From Tolypothrix campylonemoides VB511288 (GTDB lineage: Bacteria; Cyanobacteriota; Cyanobacteriia; Cyanobacteriales; Nostocaceae), in the NCBI GenBank assembly GCA_000828075.3, contig JXCB02000002.1:774649-838648 (forward strand): DNA of 64,000 nucleotides, read 5' to 3'. The stretch's first letter is position 1, and each line of letters opens with the position of its first letter. This document shows positions 1 to 9,169 of the stretch, piece by piece. A program made the translations under genes and the position numbers. Below the pieces are notes generated by a model. The model saw only the letters and a program-made list of their open reading frames with translations. It had not been told where the DNA came from and searched no databases.

Positions 1-1
1 A

Positions 2-97
2 ATAATTGAAACAGAAGGCAGTAGCATTACTTTAGAATCCGTCTTAGGAGTAGGAAGCACTTTCCGCTTCACTTGGCTCAAGCAACCACCTCAATAG
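2..97 (+). CDS. Sensor histidine kinase, C-terminal end only (partial)
   Basis: The window opens inside a reading frame of 31 codons ending at TAG 95-97. The peptide contains ESVLGVGSTFRFTW, the usual last strand of a HATPase_c kinase domain (the ES..G.GS.F.F signature after the G2 box). Only the C-terminus is visible, so sensor domains and substrate are unknown. It lies upstream of an Rcp1-like receiver and two receiver-kinase genes on the same strand, so it is probably the sensor of this cluster; a phytochrome-like kinase is a reasonable guess because Rcp1-type receivers usually follow such kinases, but this is inference. Confidence 0.7.
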   Translation: MIETEGSSITLESVLGVGSTFRFTWLKQPPQ

Positions 98-434
98 TGC
101 TGAGTCTGATCCCGCTGCTCGTCGGTTCCTCAGCACTTGACACTCTTGTAGGGAGTTAATATGTACTTCTGACCAAGGGCTGAAGACGGCTGCATCACTG
201 CCTGTCTAAAATTGTGATGAACTAAAATGTGATGAGCTAAAACAGGTATTTTGTTTTACTCTGATTTGACTGTCTGTGCTTATTATATAATCATTTTCAC
301 TCCAGCTTGGGGTGTTTCTTCTTCTGCATTCGTGCCATAACAAACCCACAGGCAATTATCTGCCATCTTAATTCCGGTCATTTCTATCAGTCAACTGGAA
401 TATAGATCAAACAGATTGTATTTAATTAAAGGAA
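98..434. other. Intergenic region with a two-copy 15-bp tandem repeat
   Basis: No gene is seen. At 214-243 a 15-bp unit GTGATGAACTAAAAT is repeated once with two changes. No clear terminator follows the upstream kinase. An AAAGGAA purine stretch at about 428-434 directly precedes the next start codon. Confidence 0.4.
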
Positions 435-866
435 ATGTCAGAAAAAGTGATTAACATACTACTTGTGGAGGATGACGAAGTTGATGTCATGAATGTAAAA
501 CGTGCATTCAAGAAAGTAAATATCAATAATCCACTTTATGTTGCTACAAATGGAATTGAGGCGCTAGCAATGTTGCGTAGCAAAAACGGTGAGCCGCCTG
601 AGGTTCCTGTAGAGCGACGCTTGATTTTACTAGACTTAAATATGCCTAAAATGGGAGGAATAGAGTTCCTGCAAAAATTACGTTCTGACCCTCAATTAAA
701 ACCAACCCCTGTGGTAGTTATGACCACCTCAAACCAAGATAAAGACCGCGTAGAAGCGTACAACCTCAACGTTGCTGGCTATATCCTTAAGCCTGTCACT
801 TTCGCGAACTTTATTGAACTTATGGCAACGCTGAATAAGTATTGGACATTGTGCGAAATGCCATAA
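435..866 (+). CDS. Rcp1-like single-domain response regulator
   Basis: A 143-aa stand-alone receiver of the CheY fold. Visible are the acidic pocket VEDDEVD (residues 11-17), the phospho-acceptor Asp67 in LILLDLNMPKMGG, the TT pair in VVMTTSNQD (near 97), and Lys119 in YILKP. The insertion between beta3 and the acceptor (NGEPPEVPVERR) and the LNMPKMGG loop are typical of Rcp1, the receiver partner of cyanobacterial phytochromes. There is no output domain, so it should relay phosphate or act by protein contact. It lies between a kinase end and a receiver-kinase gene on the same strand and is probably part of one phosphorelay. Family assignment is firm; the partner is inferred. Confidence 0.85.
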   Translation: MSEKVINILLVEDDEVDVMNVKRAFKKVNINNPLYVATNGIEALAMLRSKNGEPPEVPVERRLILLDLNMPKMGGIEFLQKLRSDPQLKPTPVVVMTTSNQDKDRVEAYNLNVAGYILKPVTFANFIELMATLNKYWTLCEMP

Positions 867-1074
867 GCTAATATTTGGGGCAATTTGAGGTTTGAGATCA
901 GGAAATAGTGTTGTTAGTTATCAATTGTTGGTTGTTTAACTAGCCTTCTTCGACTATAAAATCTATCTAAAGTTTTTTCCAAGCAAATTTTAACAATAAA
1001 ATGTTAGACATTTGCTCAGAAAAAAGAACTGATATAAAGAACAATAGTGTGTTTCATGGCGATGGCTAGAAGTA

Positions 1075-2403
1075 ATGGAAGAGAAACTCAGAATTTTAGT
1101 TGTAGACGATGACGAAGTAGATCGCATCGCAGTGCGTCGTGCGCTTACCAAAGCAGGCGTTGAAATGGAACTGTCTGAGGTGGGCGATGGCAAAAGTGCG
1201 ATCGCTCTCTTAAATACTGATACTTTGTATGACTGTGTCTTTCTTGACTATCGCTTACCAGACCAAGATGGTTTAAGCCTACTGCAAAACCTACGTTCCA
1301 ATAATATCAGAGTGCCCGTTGTCGTCCTTACAGGTCAAGGAGACGACCAGATAGCAGTTGAACTGATGAAAGCAGGTGCTAGCGATTATCTCTCCAAGTC
1401 GCGGTTATCATCAGAAATCTTGGCACAAATTTTGCGCAATACCATCCGCGTTCATCGTGCAGAAATGCAGGTCGCTTTAGCAAATCAACAACTGCGCGAA
1501 AGTAATTCGCTACTCATTCGTAAGAACCAGGAACTGGAAGCACAGCGGCGACATATAGAACTACAAAACCTGAAACTCATTGAAGCATCACGGCTGAAGT
1601 CGCAGTTTCTGGCAACAATGTCTCATGAATTGCGGACTCCCATGAATGCGATCATTGGGTTTTCTCAGCTCTTGTTGCGTCCTAAGTGTGGTGAACTGAC
1701 ACATAAGCAACAAGATATGATACAGCGTATCTTCAACAATGGCAAGCATTTGCTGATGCTGCTCAATGAAGTTCTTGACTTTTCTAAACTAGAGGCAGGA
1801 AGGTTAGATTTAAAACCAGAAATCTTTGATTTGTCAAATCTAGTCAATGCGACTGTGCAAGAGATGCGTTCTCTAGCAGAGGAAAAAAATCTGTCTTTGT
1901 TGATTCAAATTGAGTTGCAAAACGTTGTGGTGTTCAATGATCCAACTCGTATACGACAGATTTTAACAAACCTGCTTTCAAACGCCATCAAGTTTACAGA
2001 GTCTGGCGGTATTATAGTTGAACTTAAGGAAGTGCCAGGAAATCAAGTGGAAATTGCAGTTTGCGATACTGGTATAGGTATTGCTCCTGGGGATCTAGAA
2101 AATATTTTTGAAGCTTTCCGGCAAGTTGATCAAAGTACCACTCGCAAGTATCCTGGGACAGGACTAGGTTTGCCAATTATAAAAGCGCTAGTGCAAATGA
2201 TGGGTGGTAACATCACCGTTGAAAGTAAGTTGGGTCAAGGTTCTGTGTTTCGGATTCAACTCCCCCGTCAAATATCATCCTCAATGCAACACGGTGGAGA
2301 TGGGGCATCAAATACTCCTGCTTCAGCAAAAAAAAATTTTTGGAAGCAGGAAATTTCTCGCTTTGCTCAAGAAGGTGCGCAAAACAACACCAGAGACAGG
2401 TAA
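1075..2403 (+). CDS. Receiver-histidine kinase fusion (hybrid sensor)
   Basis: 442 aa. An N-terminal receiver (about 5-125; acidic VVDDDEVD, acceptor Asp58 in FLDYRLPDQDG) is followed by a coiled-coil linker rich in Gln/Glu (about 125-172). Then come a HisKA dimerisation domain with His184 in TMSHELRTPMN and a HATPase_c domain with N-box LLSNAIKFTESG, G1 DTGIGIAPGD and G2 GTGLGLPI. There are no membrane segments, so it is a cytoplasmic kinase controlled through its own receiver rather than a direct sensor. The last ~35 residues are a low-complexity tail. It probably receives phosphate from the upstream Rcp1/kinase pair; the next gene has the same architecture. The output is unknown. Confidence 0.85.
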   Translation: MEEKLRILVVDDDEVDRIAVRRALTKAGVEMELSEVGDGKSAIALLNTDTLYDCVFLDYRLPDQDGLSLLQNLRSNNIRVPVVVLTGQGDDQIAVELMKAGASDYLSKSRLSSEILAQILRNTIRVHRAEMQVALANQQLRESNSLLIRKNQELEAQRRHIELQNLKLIEASRLKSQFLATMSHELRTPMNAIIGFSQLLLRPKCGELTHKQQDMIQRIFNNGKHLLMLLNEVLDFSKLEAGRLDLKPEIFDLSNLVNATVQEMRSLAEEKNLSLLIQIELQNVVVFNDPTRIRQILTNLLSNAIKFTESGGIIVELKEVPGNQVEIAVCDTGIGIAPGDLENIFEAFRQVDQSTTRKYPGTGLGLPIIKALVQMMGGNITVESKLGQGSVFRIQLPRQISSSMQHGGDGASNTPASAKKNFWKQEISRFAQEGAQNNTRDR

Positions 2404-2463
2404 TTCTAAAATAGAAAAGCGAAAGCAAACTATAAATTTTTATTCTTTATAAAGCAAATAACT

Positions 2464-3588
2464 ATGTTGGACGAAGAAGCTTCTAAAGTAGAACGTATAC
2501 TAGCCGTTGATGACAATCCTGATAATCTCGTGTTGCTACAGACAATTTTAGAGGCTGAAGGATATGAAGTTGGGTTAGTAGACAATGGTATGGATGCTTT
2601 AGAGCAAGTTGTTCAGTCTCCACCCGATCTGATTCTGCTAGATGTCATGATGCCGGGAATGGATGGCTATGAAGTGACACGCCGCATTCGTAAGAATCCA
2701 CAGATATCATATATTCCAATACTGCTGATAACGGCACATCACGATGCAAGTGTTGTCGAAGGCTTGGATGCAGGAGCAGATGATTTTATTCGTAAACCAT
2801 TTAATCATGAGGAGTTACTGGCAAGAGTGCGATCAATGCTGCGACTAAAACACAGTATTGATGAACAACAAAAAATGGCACGCCAACGCGAAGACTTTGT
2901 TTCACGTCTGACTCACGATTTGCGAACTCCCTTAGTGGCTGCAGATCGGATGCTGCTTTTGTTTCAACAAGAAACATTCTGCCCAATTTCCGAGGACATG
3001 AAATCCGCTATATCCGCCATGATGCGCAGCAACCAAAATTTGTTGCAAATGGTGAACAACCTCCTAGAAGTTTACCGCTTCGAGGCAGGGAAAAAGACTT
3101 TGCAAATGGAAAGCTGCAATATGGGGCAACTCGTTGAAGAAGTTGTTCAAGAACTCAGTTCTCTGGCGATTGAGAAGGGCTTGGCTGTGAATGTAGACAA
3201 CAGCAAGTTAGACGCACAAGACGAAACTGCTGGTGTGGTTAAGGGCGATCGCCTAGAATTACGGCGCGTGATCAGCAATCTTGTAGGCAATGCTATTAAG
3301 TTTACAGATACAGGAAGTGTAAATATTACTATTTCTGAAACACCCGCAAACCCTCACGGTAATCCTTGGGTGATCGTTGAGGTACAAGATACAGGATACG
3401 GCATTGCAAAAGAAGACCAAGCAAAAATCTTTGAGCGGTTTCGCCAAGGTAAAAATAAACGTGCTGGCAGCGGCTTGGGATTGCATCTATCTAGCCGTAT
3501 CATTGAATCACATAAGGGAAATATCGAGGTTTTCTCTGAACTTGGCAAGGGCAGTGCCTTCGTTGTGCGTTTACCTAAGCAAGCTTGA
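2464..3588 (+). CDS. Receiver-histidine kinase fusion (hybrid sensor)
   Basis: 374 aa, starting 60 bp after the previous gene. The receiver spans about 10-128 (AVDDNPDN, acceptor Asp60 in LILLDVMMPGMDG, KPF at 111-113). HisKA has His151 in RLTHDLRTPLVAAD, and HATPase_c has N-box LVGNAIKFTDTGS, G1 DTGYGIAKED and G2 GSGLGLHLSS. It is soluble, with no sensor domain beyond the receiver. It is paralogous in layout to the gene before it but clearly diverged, and probably the next step of the same relay. No strong ribosome binding site is seen before ATG 2464. Confidence 0.85.
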   Translation: MLDEEASKVERILAVDDNPDNLVLLQTILEAEGYEVGLVDNGMDALEQVVQSPPDLILLDVMMPGMDGYEVTRRIRKNPQISYIPILLITAHHDASVVEGLDAGADDFIRKPFNHEELLARVRSMLRLKHSIDEQQKMARQREDFVSRLTHDLRTPLVAADRMLLLFQQETFCPISEDMKSAISAMMRSNQNLLQMVNNLLEVYRFEAGKKTLQMESCNMGQLVEEVVQELSSLAIEKGLAVNVDNSKLDAQDETAGVVKGDRLELRRVISNLVGNAIKFTDTGSVNITISETPANPHGNPWVIVEVQDTGYGIAKEDQAKIFERFRQGKNKRAGSGLGLHLSSRIIESHKGNIEVFSELGKGSAFVVRLPKQA

Positions 3589-4014
3589 GTGTAACTCTCA
3601 TTCCAAAGGCTGCTTGACGTGAGTGAATTGCGGTTGCTTCTCAGTAGCAAGACACTAGTTTGTTAATGTAAGCTGTGCCCAGGACTTACGCCATTGCAGC
3701 TTTCGGCTGAATATACGTATCAGCCCTTATGCCAAGAGGTGAAATAGAAATTTTTGAGAAATACTGCATTCGGATGGTGAGTTTCCGCAATTCTTCCCAA
3801 TATAATTTTATCAGTAATTAGGGATTCCTGAGTTTTTTTACACTTAATGATAAACCTACACTGCTAACGACAACTCAAAAAGTAAACAGACGTAGTTTGG
3901 CGTTTTAACTCCAAGTAAAGATGAGCGACGCGTCAGAAGTTAAGTAACTTATAATTCATCACATGACTTTCTGGCTTGTCGTTAGTGGTCTAAATCTCTA
4001 GGAAAAAGAAACAC
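3589..4014. other. Intergenic region, 426 bp
   Basis: AT-rich spacer after the two-component operon. No gene, tRNA or convincing terminator is seen. It should hold the promoter of the DUF2294 gene at 4015, but no confident -35/-10 pair was picked. Confidence 0.35.
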
Positions 4015-4449
4015 ATGAGTACATCAACACCAACTCGCGGTCAAGTAGAAAGAACATTAGCACAACGTATTCAAGCTCTGTATCGTGAGCAACTTGGACA
4101 TCAACCCAGTAAGGTGATCTGTCAGCTATCGGATCAAAATGTAGTGATTGTCATGGAAGGTTCCATCACGGCACCAGAACTCTTGCTGGCTCATACAGGT
4201 CGCCTAAAACTGGCTGAACAGGTTCGCTCAGATTTAGATGATGCTATTCAGCCACAACTTAAGGTACTGATTGAAGAAACTTTAAATGTTACAGTTATAG
4301 AAATACTCAGCGATGCCACGTTAGAGACTGGTCGTACTGGTATTATTGCTGTTTTGACGGATACACCTACTGTTCGCACTCCGACTCCAAATCAGAAGGC
4401 AAGAAGAAGAACTTTATCAGACACAAGTTTGACTCCAAAATCTGCGTGA
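4015..4449 (+). CDS. DUF2294 domain-containing protein
   Basis: 144 aa. It opens TRGQVERTLAQRIQALYREQLGHQP and contains HTGRLKLAEQVRSDLD in the middle, matching the DUF2294 (Na-translocating-decarboxylase-like annotated) family that is common in cyanobacteria beside signalling genes. It is soluble, with no catalytic motif to point to, and its biochemical role is unknown. The last ~25 residues are basic and low-complexity (KARRRTL). It ends convergently against the receiver gene at 4450 with no base between the two stop codons. The family call is fairly sure; a function is not offered. Confidence 0.7.
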   Translation: MSTSTPTRGQVERTLAQRIQALYREQLGHQPSKVICQLSDQNVVIVMEGSITAPELLLAHTGRLKLAEQVRSDLDDAIQPQLKVLIEETLNVTVIEILSDATLETGRTGIIAVLTDTPTVRTPTPNQKARRRTLSDTSLTPKSA

Positions 4450-4911
4450 TTATGATTCATCTTGACATAAGTCAAAAATTGAATTTGGATTCAATTTCTT
4501 ACAGAGATATCGGCGAACTAGAGCTTCTAGGTCTTCTATCATATAAGGCTTACTGATGTAGTCGTTGAAGCCTGCATTGAGAATGTGTTCTCTGTCTTCC
4601 GTACTAGCCAATGCTGTCACTGCAATAGCTGTAATGTTACTCGTTAGCGGTTCCTGTTTCAGAGAACGCACAACATCAATTCCACTCACACCAGGTAACA
4701 AAATATCTAGCAGTATCAAGTCTGGCTGATACTCTTTGGCAACAAGTACTGTTGTTAAACTATCCTTTTGACATATTAGCTTACAACCAAGCGATTCAAG
4801 AGCATAACTCAACAACAGTAAGTTATCTTCATTATCCTCAACCGCCAATATTAAAGGCGACTGGGTTCTGTGCTTCTTTTGATCACTGATAGCGACTTGT
4901 GCCTGTTCCAT
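4450..4911 (-). CDS. Single-domain response regulator (CheY-like)
   Basis: 153 aa. The receiver spans about residues 18-140 with acidic AVEDNEDN, acceptor Asp69 in LILLDILLPGVSG, Thr99 in AIAVTAL, and Lys121 in YISKPY. There is a short hydrophilic N-terminus and no output domain. It resembles the DivK-type receivers found with hybrid kinases. It is convergent with DUF2294 and is probably transcribed alone; it may be a further relay component of the cluster to its left, which is inference from proximity. Confidence 0.8.
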   Translation of the reverse strand: MEQAQVAISDQKKHRTQSPLILAVEDNEDNLLLLSYALESLGCKLICQKDSLTTVLVAKEYQPDLILLDILLPGVSGIDVVRSLKQEPLTSNITAIAVTALASTEDREHILNAGFNDYISKPYMIEDLEALVRRYLCKKLNPNSIFDLCQDES

Positions 4912-5799
4912 TTCTTCTCCATAAGATTCATATGATGTTCATCATCTGTCTTGAGAGAACAAACGAGGCATTCCGCGAGCGGTCTTTTGGCGCTCACATG
5001 AGACTGGCTCGTGTCTCAACTCTGTCAAGTTGATGATCTTTGCTCACCCAATTAGCTCCAAGGAAAGAATACCTCAAGCAGACAAAGTGAGAAGACACTT
5101 TTTCATTATATGCAAAGTGGATAAAAATTTTAGCAAATAAATTATAAGTACTTAATATATTTAATAATAATTTAACGTAACACCCTGGAAGATACATATC
5201 TGTATGGCAGCCTCTTATACTCAGATCTTGCACCCAACAACAGCCAGAGGCTCTAATATCTCGTTACCAAGTTGAAAGAGGTAACGAGGGTTTGGAGGCT
5301 TCGGCGACTCACTGTTGCAACTCTTGCAACTCAGTTATACAAAGTTCACTACGCCTCTTTGGGAATCGGTGTATTGGCTTGTGGGGTGTGCAAGTGTATT
5401 TTTAGGGCTGCAAGCGAAGAATATCCGTTACACCCATACCCTATATCGCCTCGTACCGCACAAAGAAAGCGTGCCTCAACACTCCTTATTTATTCTAATG
5501 GTATAAAAATGGAAAAATTTTGTCTAGCTCCTTGACACATGATGTAGTATTTAAGTAGTATATAAGGTAAAATAAACAAAAACCAAAAATTTCTAACAAA
5601 AATTTCTAAATTGATTAAAGAGTGTGTCATCACTCAATTTAAAGATCTACGCTTCAAGTGTCTACGGTGGAGTTCCTTTCAACTGATAAACGATAACTGT
5701 GGCAACTTCCACGTAAGTAGTTTATATTACGATAAAACTTTTGCCAGATCTCCTGCATCAGGAGAGGATTACTCCACCAAGAAATGCACAACTGACAAT
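4912..5799. other. Intergenic region, about 0.9 kb
   Basis: Only poor reading frames occur here: short, rich in rare residues and without domain motifs. The TTG-initiated extension of the following ATPase frame back to 5611 looks non-coding in composition. A repeat hairpin lies at 5260-5288 and a smaller GAGAC/GTCTC inverted repeat near 5000. It must carry promoters for the divergent receiver and the ATPase. Confidence 0.4.
5260..5288. repeat. Palindromic interspersed repeat (CTCGTTACC hairpin)
   Basis: CTCGTTACC is followed after 11 bases by its exact complement GGTAACGAG. It is preceded by AGAGGCTCTAATAT. This looks like the 'aggctctgcct...gttacc...ggtaacgag' class of small palindromic repeats seen across Nostocales genomes; that link comes from memory of the family, while the hairpin itself is seen directly. 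Confidence 0.6.
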
Positions 5800-7002
5800 A
5801 TGGACTTTGAATACTATAGAAACAACGAAGGCGCTGGTGCCAATAGTAACCGTCAAAGCTTACTGGCAACTGGCTGGCGACCCTTCCATAGAGAGTTGGA
5901 CTGGGAGTTTGTATGGCAACTGTTGTCTAACGACACGCGGGAGTTTACTCAAAAAAGTTTGAATCTAGCAAGCAATATTGCTGAGCTTTTGGGACGGAAT
6001 AATTATACTTGGTGGGCTAATTTCTTAAATATCGTATCTGATAATACGCGCTACGAAGTAGAAAAATTTTGGAATTACATCACACCCGATCCCCTAACAC
6101 CAGATCATCGTTACAAAGACGTTTTAAGTACGGAAACGCCTATCGTCCAATTTGTCAGTCGTAACAGTATTCCAATTGATTATGTTCTTAATCGTCTTCA
6201 AGAAATTACTGTGTTACGCGTTTTAGATGTGTTGGGACGTCCTGATATCATCACGCAATATTATTTAGAACGGGATTTTTATCTGCCAGTCGAGAAATTT
6301 GCCAGCTGGGAGCGTTTGGACGTTGTTAACACCGTTTATGCTTACTGGTCTAAGAATGACGTTTGGCTACAAATAGATTCCTTTGACAGAGGACGGCGGC
6401 AATATACTTTAATGGCAAAAAATCTGACTCCGCTGATTAACAAAGCGACATACGACCTAGCAATTATGCTGAGTGGATATCAAAGTCGTGTGGGCAAAGT
6501 TAACAGCCAGTTTCCCATTCGGAGTTTCCCCACGGATATTCAAGGCTTTACTGATTCAGTACAGCAGGCGATTCTTAATCAGAAGCAGTTAGCGGTTTTG
6601 GTACATGGAGAACCAGGTACGGGTAAAACTGCATGGACGCAAGCAGTCGCAAAAGAAATTTTGATGCCTTTGGGGTATGTGATTTTTATTTTGGATCATG
6701 ATGCGATCGCCAACTTTGTCCCACCAACATACTTAGAAAGAATTTGTATCATTATTAATGAAGCTGATAACCTAGCACAAAATCGTGCTTCTGAGGTGGC
6801 GCAATACAGCAACAAAACGGAACATATTTTGAGTTTGCTGGATGGCACGTTGTACCAAAGTGTCATTGATGAAGGTGGCATTCATATACAGCAGCAATTG
6901 GTTGTGTTGATGACTTGCAACACCACAGAAAGATTAGATCCAGCCATGCTACGTAAGGGGAGAGTGGATTTGATGTGTGAGTTTACGCAACGTTTTGTTT
7001 AA
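5800..7002 (+). CDS. AAA+ family ATPase with substituted Walker B
   Basis: 400 aa from ATG 5800. The frame is open back to a TTG at 5611, but that stretch reads as non-coding, so the ATG before DFEYYRNNEG is preferred. An N-terminal ~240-residue region of unknown fold with many Trp/Tyr precedes the ATPase module: Walker A GEPGTGKT (270-277), Walker B-like ICIIINEAD (about 316-324) with Asn where Asp is usual, and sensor-1/arginine-finger region TCNTTERLDPAMLRKGRVD. The small C-terminal AAA lid is missing, as the protein ends at FTQRFV. It heads a row with a second AAA+ gene and two acetyltransferase genes. It may act as a remodelling ATPase; the substrate is unknown. Confidence 0.7.
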   Translation: MDFEYYRNNEGAGANSNRQSLLATGWRPFHRELDWEFVWQLLSNDTREFTQKSLNLASNIAELLGRNNYTWWANFLNIVSDNTRYEVEKFWNYITPDPLTPDHRYKDVLSTETPIVQFVSRNSIPIDYVLNRLQEITVLRVLDVLGRPDIITQYYLERDFYLPVEKFASWERLDVVNTVYAYWSKNDVWLQIDSFDRGRRQYTLMAKNLTPLINKATYDLAIMLSGYQSRVGKVNSQFPIRSFPTDIQGFTDSVQQAILNQKQLAVLVHGEPGTGKTAWTQAVAKEILMPLGYVIFILDHDAIANFVPPTYLERICIIINEADNLAQNRASEVAQYSNKTEHILSLLDGTLYQSVIDEGGIHIQQQLVVLMTCNTTERLDPAMLRKGRVDLMCEFTQRFV

Positions 7003-7038
7003 AGGATAGGTTTTTCACCTGAGTATCTTGAAGTGATT

Positions 7039-7571
7039 ATGTTTACGTTAGAAACAGAACGTTTAAGACTGCGACCTCTAACTATTAAGGATGCAAAAGA
7101 ATTACACCAGCTTTTAGACGTTGACCCTGAAGGCTGGCGGTTTGACCCTGGTTACGCACGTTCTTTTGAAGAACGCGTTGAGTGTATTAAAAAACGGCTT
7201 GCTCAATATAGCATTTATGAATTTGGTTGTTTTGCCACTGAGCGCAAGGAAGACGGTAAGCTGATAGGGCAGGGCGGTCTTAGTCCGCATCAGTTTGAAA
7301 AGAAAACAATGATGGCAGTATCACTGACGAATTCGAGGTGATGTACGCTCTTGGCAAAGATTATTGGGGACAAGGGTATGCAACCGAAGCCGCAGCAGCA
7401 TGGGTGAGATATGCCTTCGATATTTTAAAGCTCAAGAGGTTAGTTGTATGTCCTGCCAAAGCGAATATAGCCTCTGTGCGTGTTTTGGAAAAGTTGGGAT
7501 TTCGGATTGAAGATGACCCACTGGAGGAGGAAAGCGTGTTGGCATTTAAAGAAAATAACTACATTCAGTAG
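7039..7571 (+). pseudogene. GNAT (RimJ/RimL-type) N-acetyltransferase, frameshifted
   Basis: The first part from ATG 7039 reads FTLETERLRLRPLTIKDAKE, a classic RimJ/RimL start, and runs to a stop near 7341. The second half lies in the -1 frame: GSITDEFEVMYALGKDYWGQ then GYATEAA, the acetyl-CoA binding loop, to the stop at 7571. The frames join near 7300-7315, just after an A-rich stretch (GAAAAGAAAACA), consistent with loss of one base. The joined protein would be about 177 aa, normal for the family. Either the gene is inactivated or the assembly has a homopolymer error. It follows the AAA+ gene by 36 bp. Confidence 0.75.
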
Positions 7572-7784
7572 CAACCGCATGATGGTGTGATTTCAACTTA
7601 GCAAGCAAATTCTTCTGTAGTAAATATCTGGAATTTTTTCCTACGCTTTTGTAGAGCCTATAAAGCGAATCTATTCTCACAACAGAACAACTTAGGAAAC
7701 CAAGCATACCCTTTAGAAGTAGGGTGGGCAAATGCCCATCTCAGATCAACGTGTATTTCAACAAATTTCAAAGGACTTAAACTC

Positions 7785-9020
7785 GTGAAAACTCAACAAC
7801 TGATTTTAGAAGCACTTAACCTTCCTACTAACGCCATTACCTACTATGTCAGTCAGGAATTAGCAGCACTTTATCCGAAAAAAGCAGTGCTAGAAGGTAG
7901 TGATTATGCTTTTGATTTAGAGAGGTACGCTGAGGCAAATTTCTGTACTATTAAAACATCTGATACCTACATCCATAATCAGATTATTTCTGGTTGGGAT
8001 GGCATGGAAAACAAAATTGATAACTCTACTGAAAATGGCAACTTTGAGGTGACATGGGAAGGATATAACTTAGATGTCCTGCTCGTAAGTTTTCAGGAAG
8101 GTTATTGTAAAACCAGATATTACTGGATTTTGGCTGACAGCAAAGACATTGCTGAAAAGTTTTTTGCTGCTGTTTGTGAGTGGAACTCGGAAGTTAGAAG
8201 CGAAATTTTGGTATTTGAAGAGGGTTATTGGTCAAAAAATATAGAGTTGTTTGAGTCAATTCAGAACGCGACTTTTGAGAATCTGATTTTACCCAGCGCT
8301 CTTAAACAAGAAATTCAAGACGACTTGGCAAAGTTTTTTGATTCACAAGAAACTTACGAAGATTGTGGTTTACCTTGGAAGCGAGGAATTTTGTTTATCG
8401 GTTCTCCCGGTAATGGCAAAACTCACGCGGTTAAAGCTTTAATTAATAAGATGCAACAACCGTGCTTGTACGTCAAAAGCTTAAAATCGGAGTATACGAA
8501 CCCTCACCACAACATTCGTCAAGTTTTTCAAAGAGCGCGACAGTCTGCACCGTGCATTCTGGTATTAGAAGACTTAGATTCCCTGGTAGATGGTGAAAAT
8601 CGCTCGTTCTTTTTGAATGAACTTGATGGTTTTGCCGTCAATACAGGAATAGCGATTTTAGCCACAACGAACCATCCAGAACGTATAGATTCAGCAATTT
8701 TGGAGCGTCCCAGTCGCTTTGACCGCAAATATTACTTTGAGTTACCGACTTTGGCAGAACGCATAGCATATATAAACTTGTGGAACGACAAATTTAAACC
8801 TGCCATGCGCTTGTCTGAAACAACAATAACTCAGATTGCTGAGAAGACGGATGGCTTTTCTTTTGCTTATCTTAAAGAACTTATCATCTCATCTATGATG
8901 CACTGGATGCAAACAATGGAAGCTGGTGAAATGGAGAAAAGCATATTTTCACAACTTGCTATCTTGCAAAAACAAATGAGCAGCACAACTGTTGAGTCAG
9001 AAACTGTAGCTGGCTGCTAA
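7785..9020 (+). CDS. AAA+ ATPase (FtsH/BCS1-like core)
   Basis: 411 aa. The N-terminal ~165 residues match no family known to me. The AAA core has Walker A GSPGNGKT (206-213), Walker B ILVLEDLDSL (about 258-267) and sensor 1/arginine fingers in TTNHPERIDSAILERPSRFD, then a helical lid (ITQIAEKTDGFSFAYLKEL). It has no protease domain and no membrane helix, unlike FtsH. It is the second AAA+ protein of the locus; the 5800 ATPase is only distantly similar. They may form a pair, with the frameshifted acetyltransferase between them. The function cannot be named. Confidence 0.75.
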   Translation: MKTQQLILEALNLPTNAITYYVSQELAALYPKKAVLEGSDYAFDLERYAEANFCTIKTSDTYIHNQIISGWDGMENKIDNSTENGNFEVTWEGYNLDVLLVSFQEGYCKTRYYWILADSKDIAEKFFAAVCEWNSEVRSEILVFEEGYWSKNIELFESIQNATFENLILPSALKQEIQDDLAKFFDSQETYEDCGLPWKRGILFIGSPGNGKTHAVKALINKMQQPCLYVKSLKSEYTNPHHNIRQVFQRARQSAPCILVLEDLDSLVDGENRSFFLNELDGFAVNTGIAILATTNHPERIDSAILERPSRFDRKYYFELPTLAERIAYINLWNDKFKPAMRLSETTITQIAEKTDGFSFAYLKELIISSMMHWMQTMEAGEMEKSIFSQLAILQKQMSSTTVESETVAGC

Positions 9021-9040
9021 GATTCAAGAGCATAAGATGA

Positions 9041-9169
9041 TACCAAATCCGCTTTTCTAACCCCCTTTTAGCCCAAGCGATGTTCGTAATCGCGGTTCAT
9101 CTTGCACACAAACAAAGTCCTTCTTGTGCGGACTAAATTATAAAGGGGGTATTAGATCCGGATTTGGTA
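9041..9169. mobile_element. MITE with ACCAAATCCG-type inverted ends
   Basis: TACCAAATCCG (9041-9051) faces CGGATTTGGTA (9159-9169), and a second inner pair is CCCCCTTT/AAAGGGGG. The flanks carry a TGA direct repeat (9038-9040 and 9170-9172), a likely 3-bp target duplication. The 129-bp body has no coding capacity, so it is a non-autonomous element. It sits between the AAA+ gene and the acetyltransferase, and its last base supplies the A of that gene's start codon. Small elements with these ends are, from memory, widespread in Nostocales; the parent transposase is not in this window. Confidence 0.75.

Noticed and set aside
5611-5799. TTG-started N-terminal extension of the first AAA+ gene
   Set aside because: The composition looks non-coding (many Cys, short basic runs), there is no ribosome binding site, and a good ATG follows at 5800.
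7295-7341. Programmed -1 frameshift in the acetyltransferase
   Set aside because: No canonical X-XXY-YYZ heptamer in frame and no following pseudoknot is visible; a lost base is simpler.
9124-9168. TTG-started extension of the acetyltransferase
   Set aside because: It lies entirely inside the MITE, whose ends and target duplication show the gene starts at 9169.
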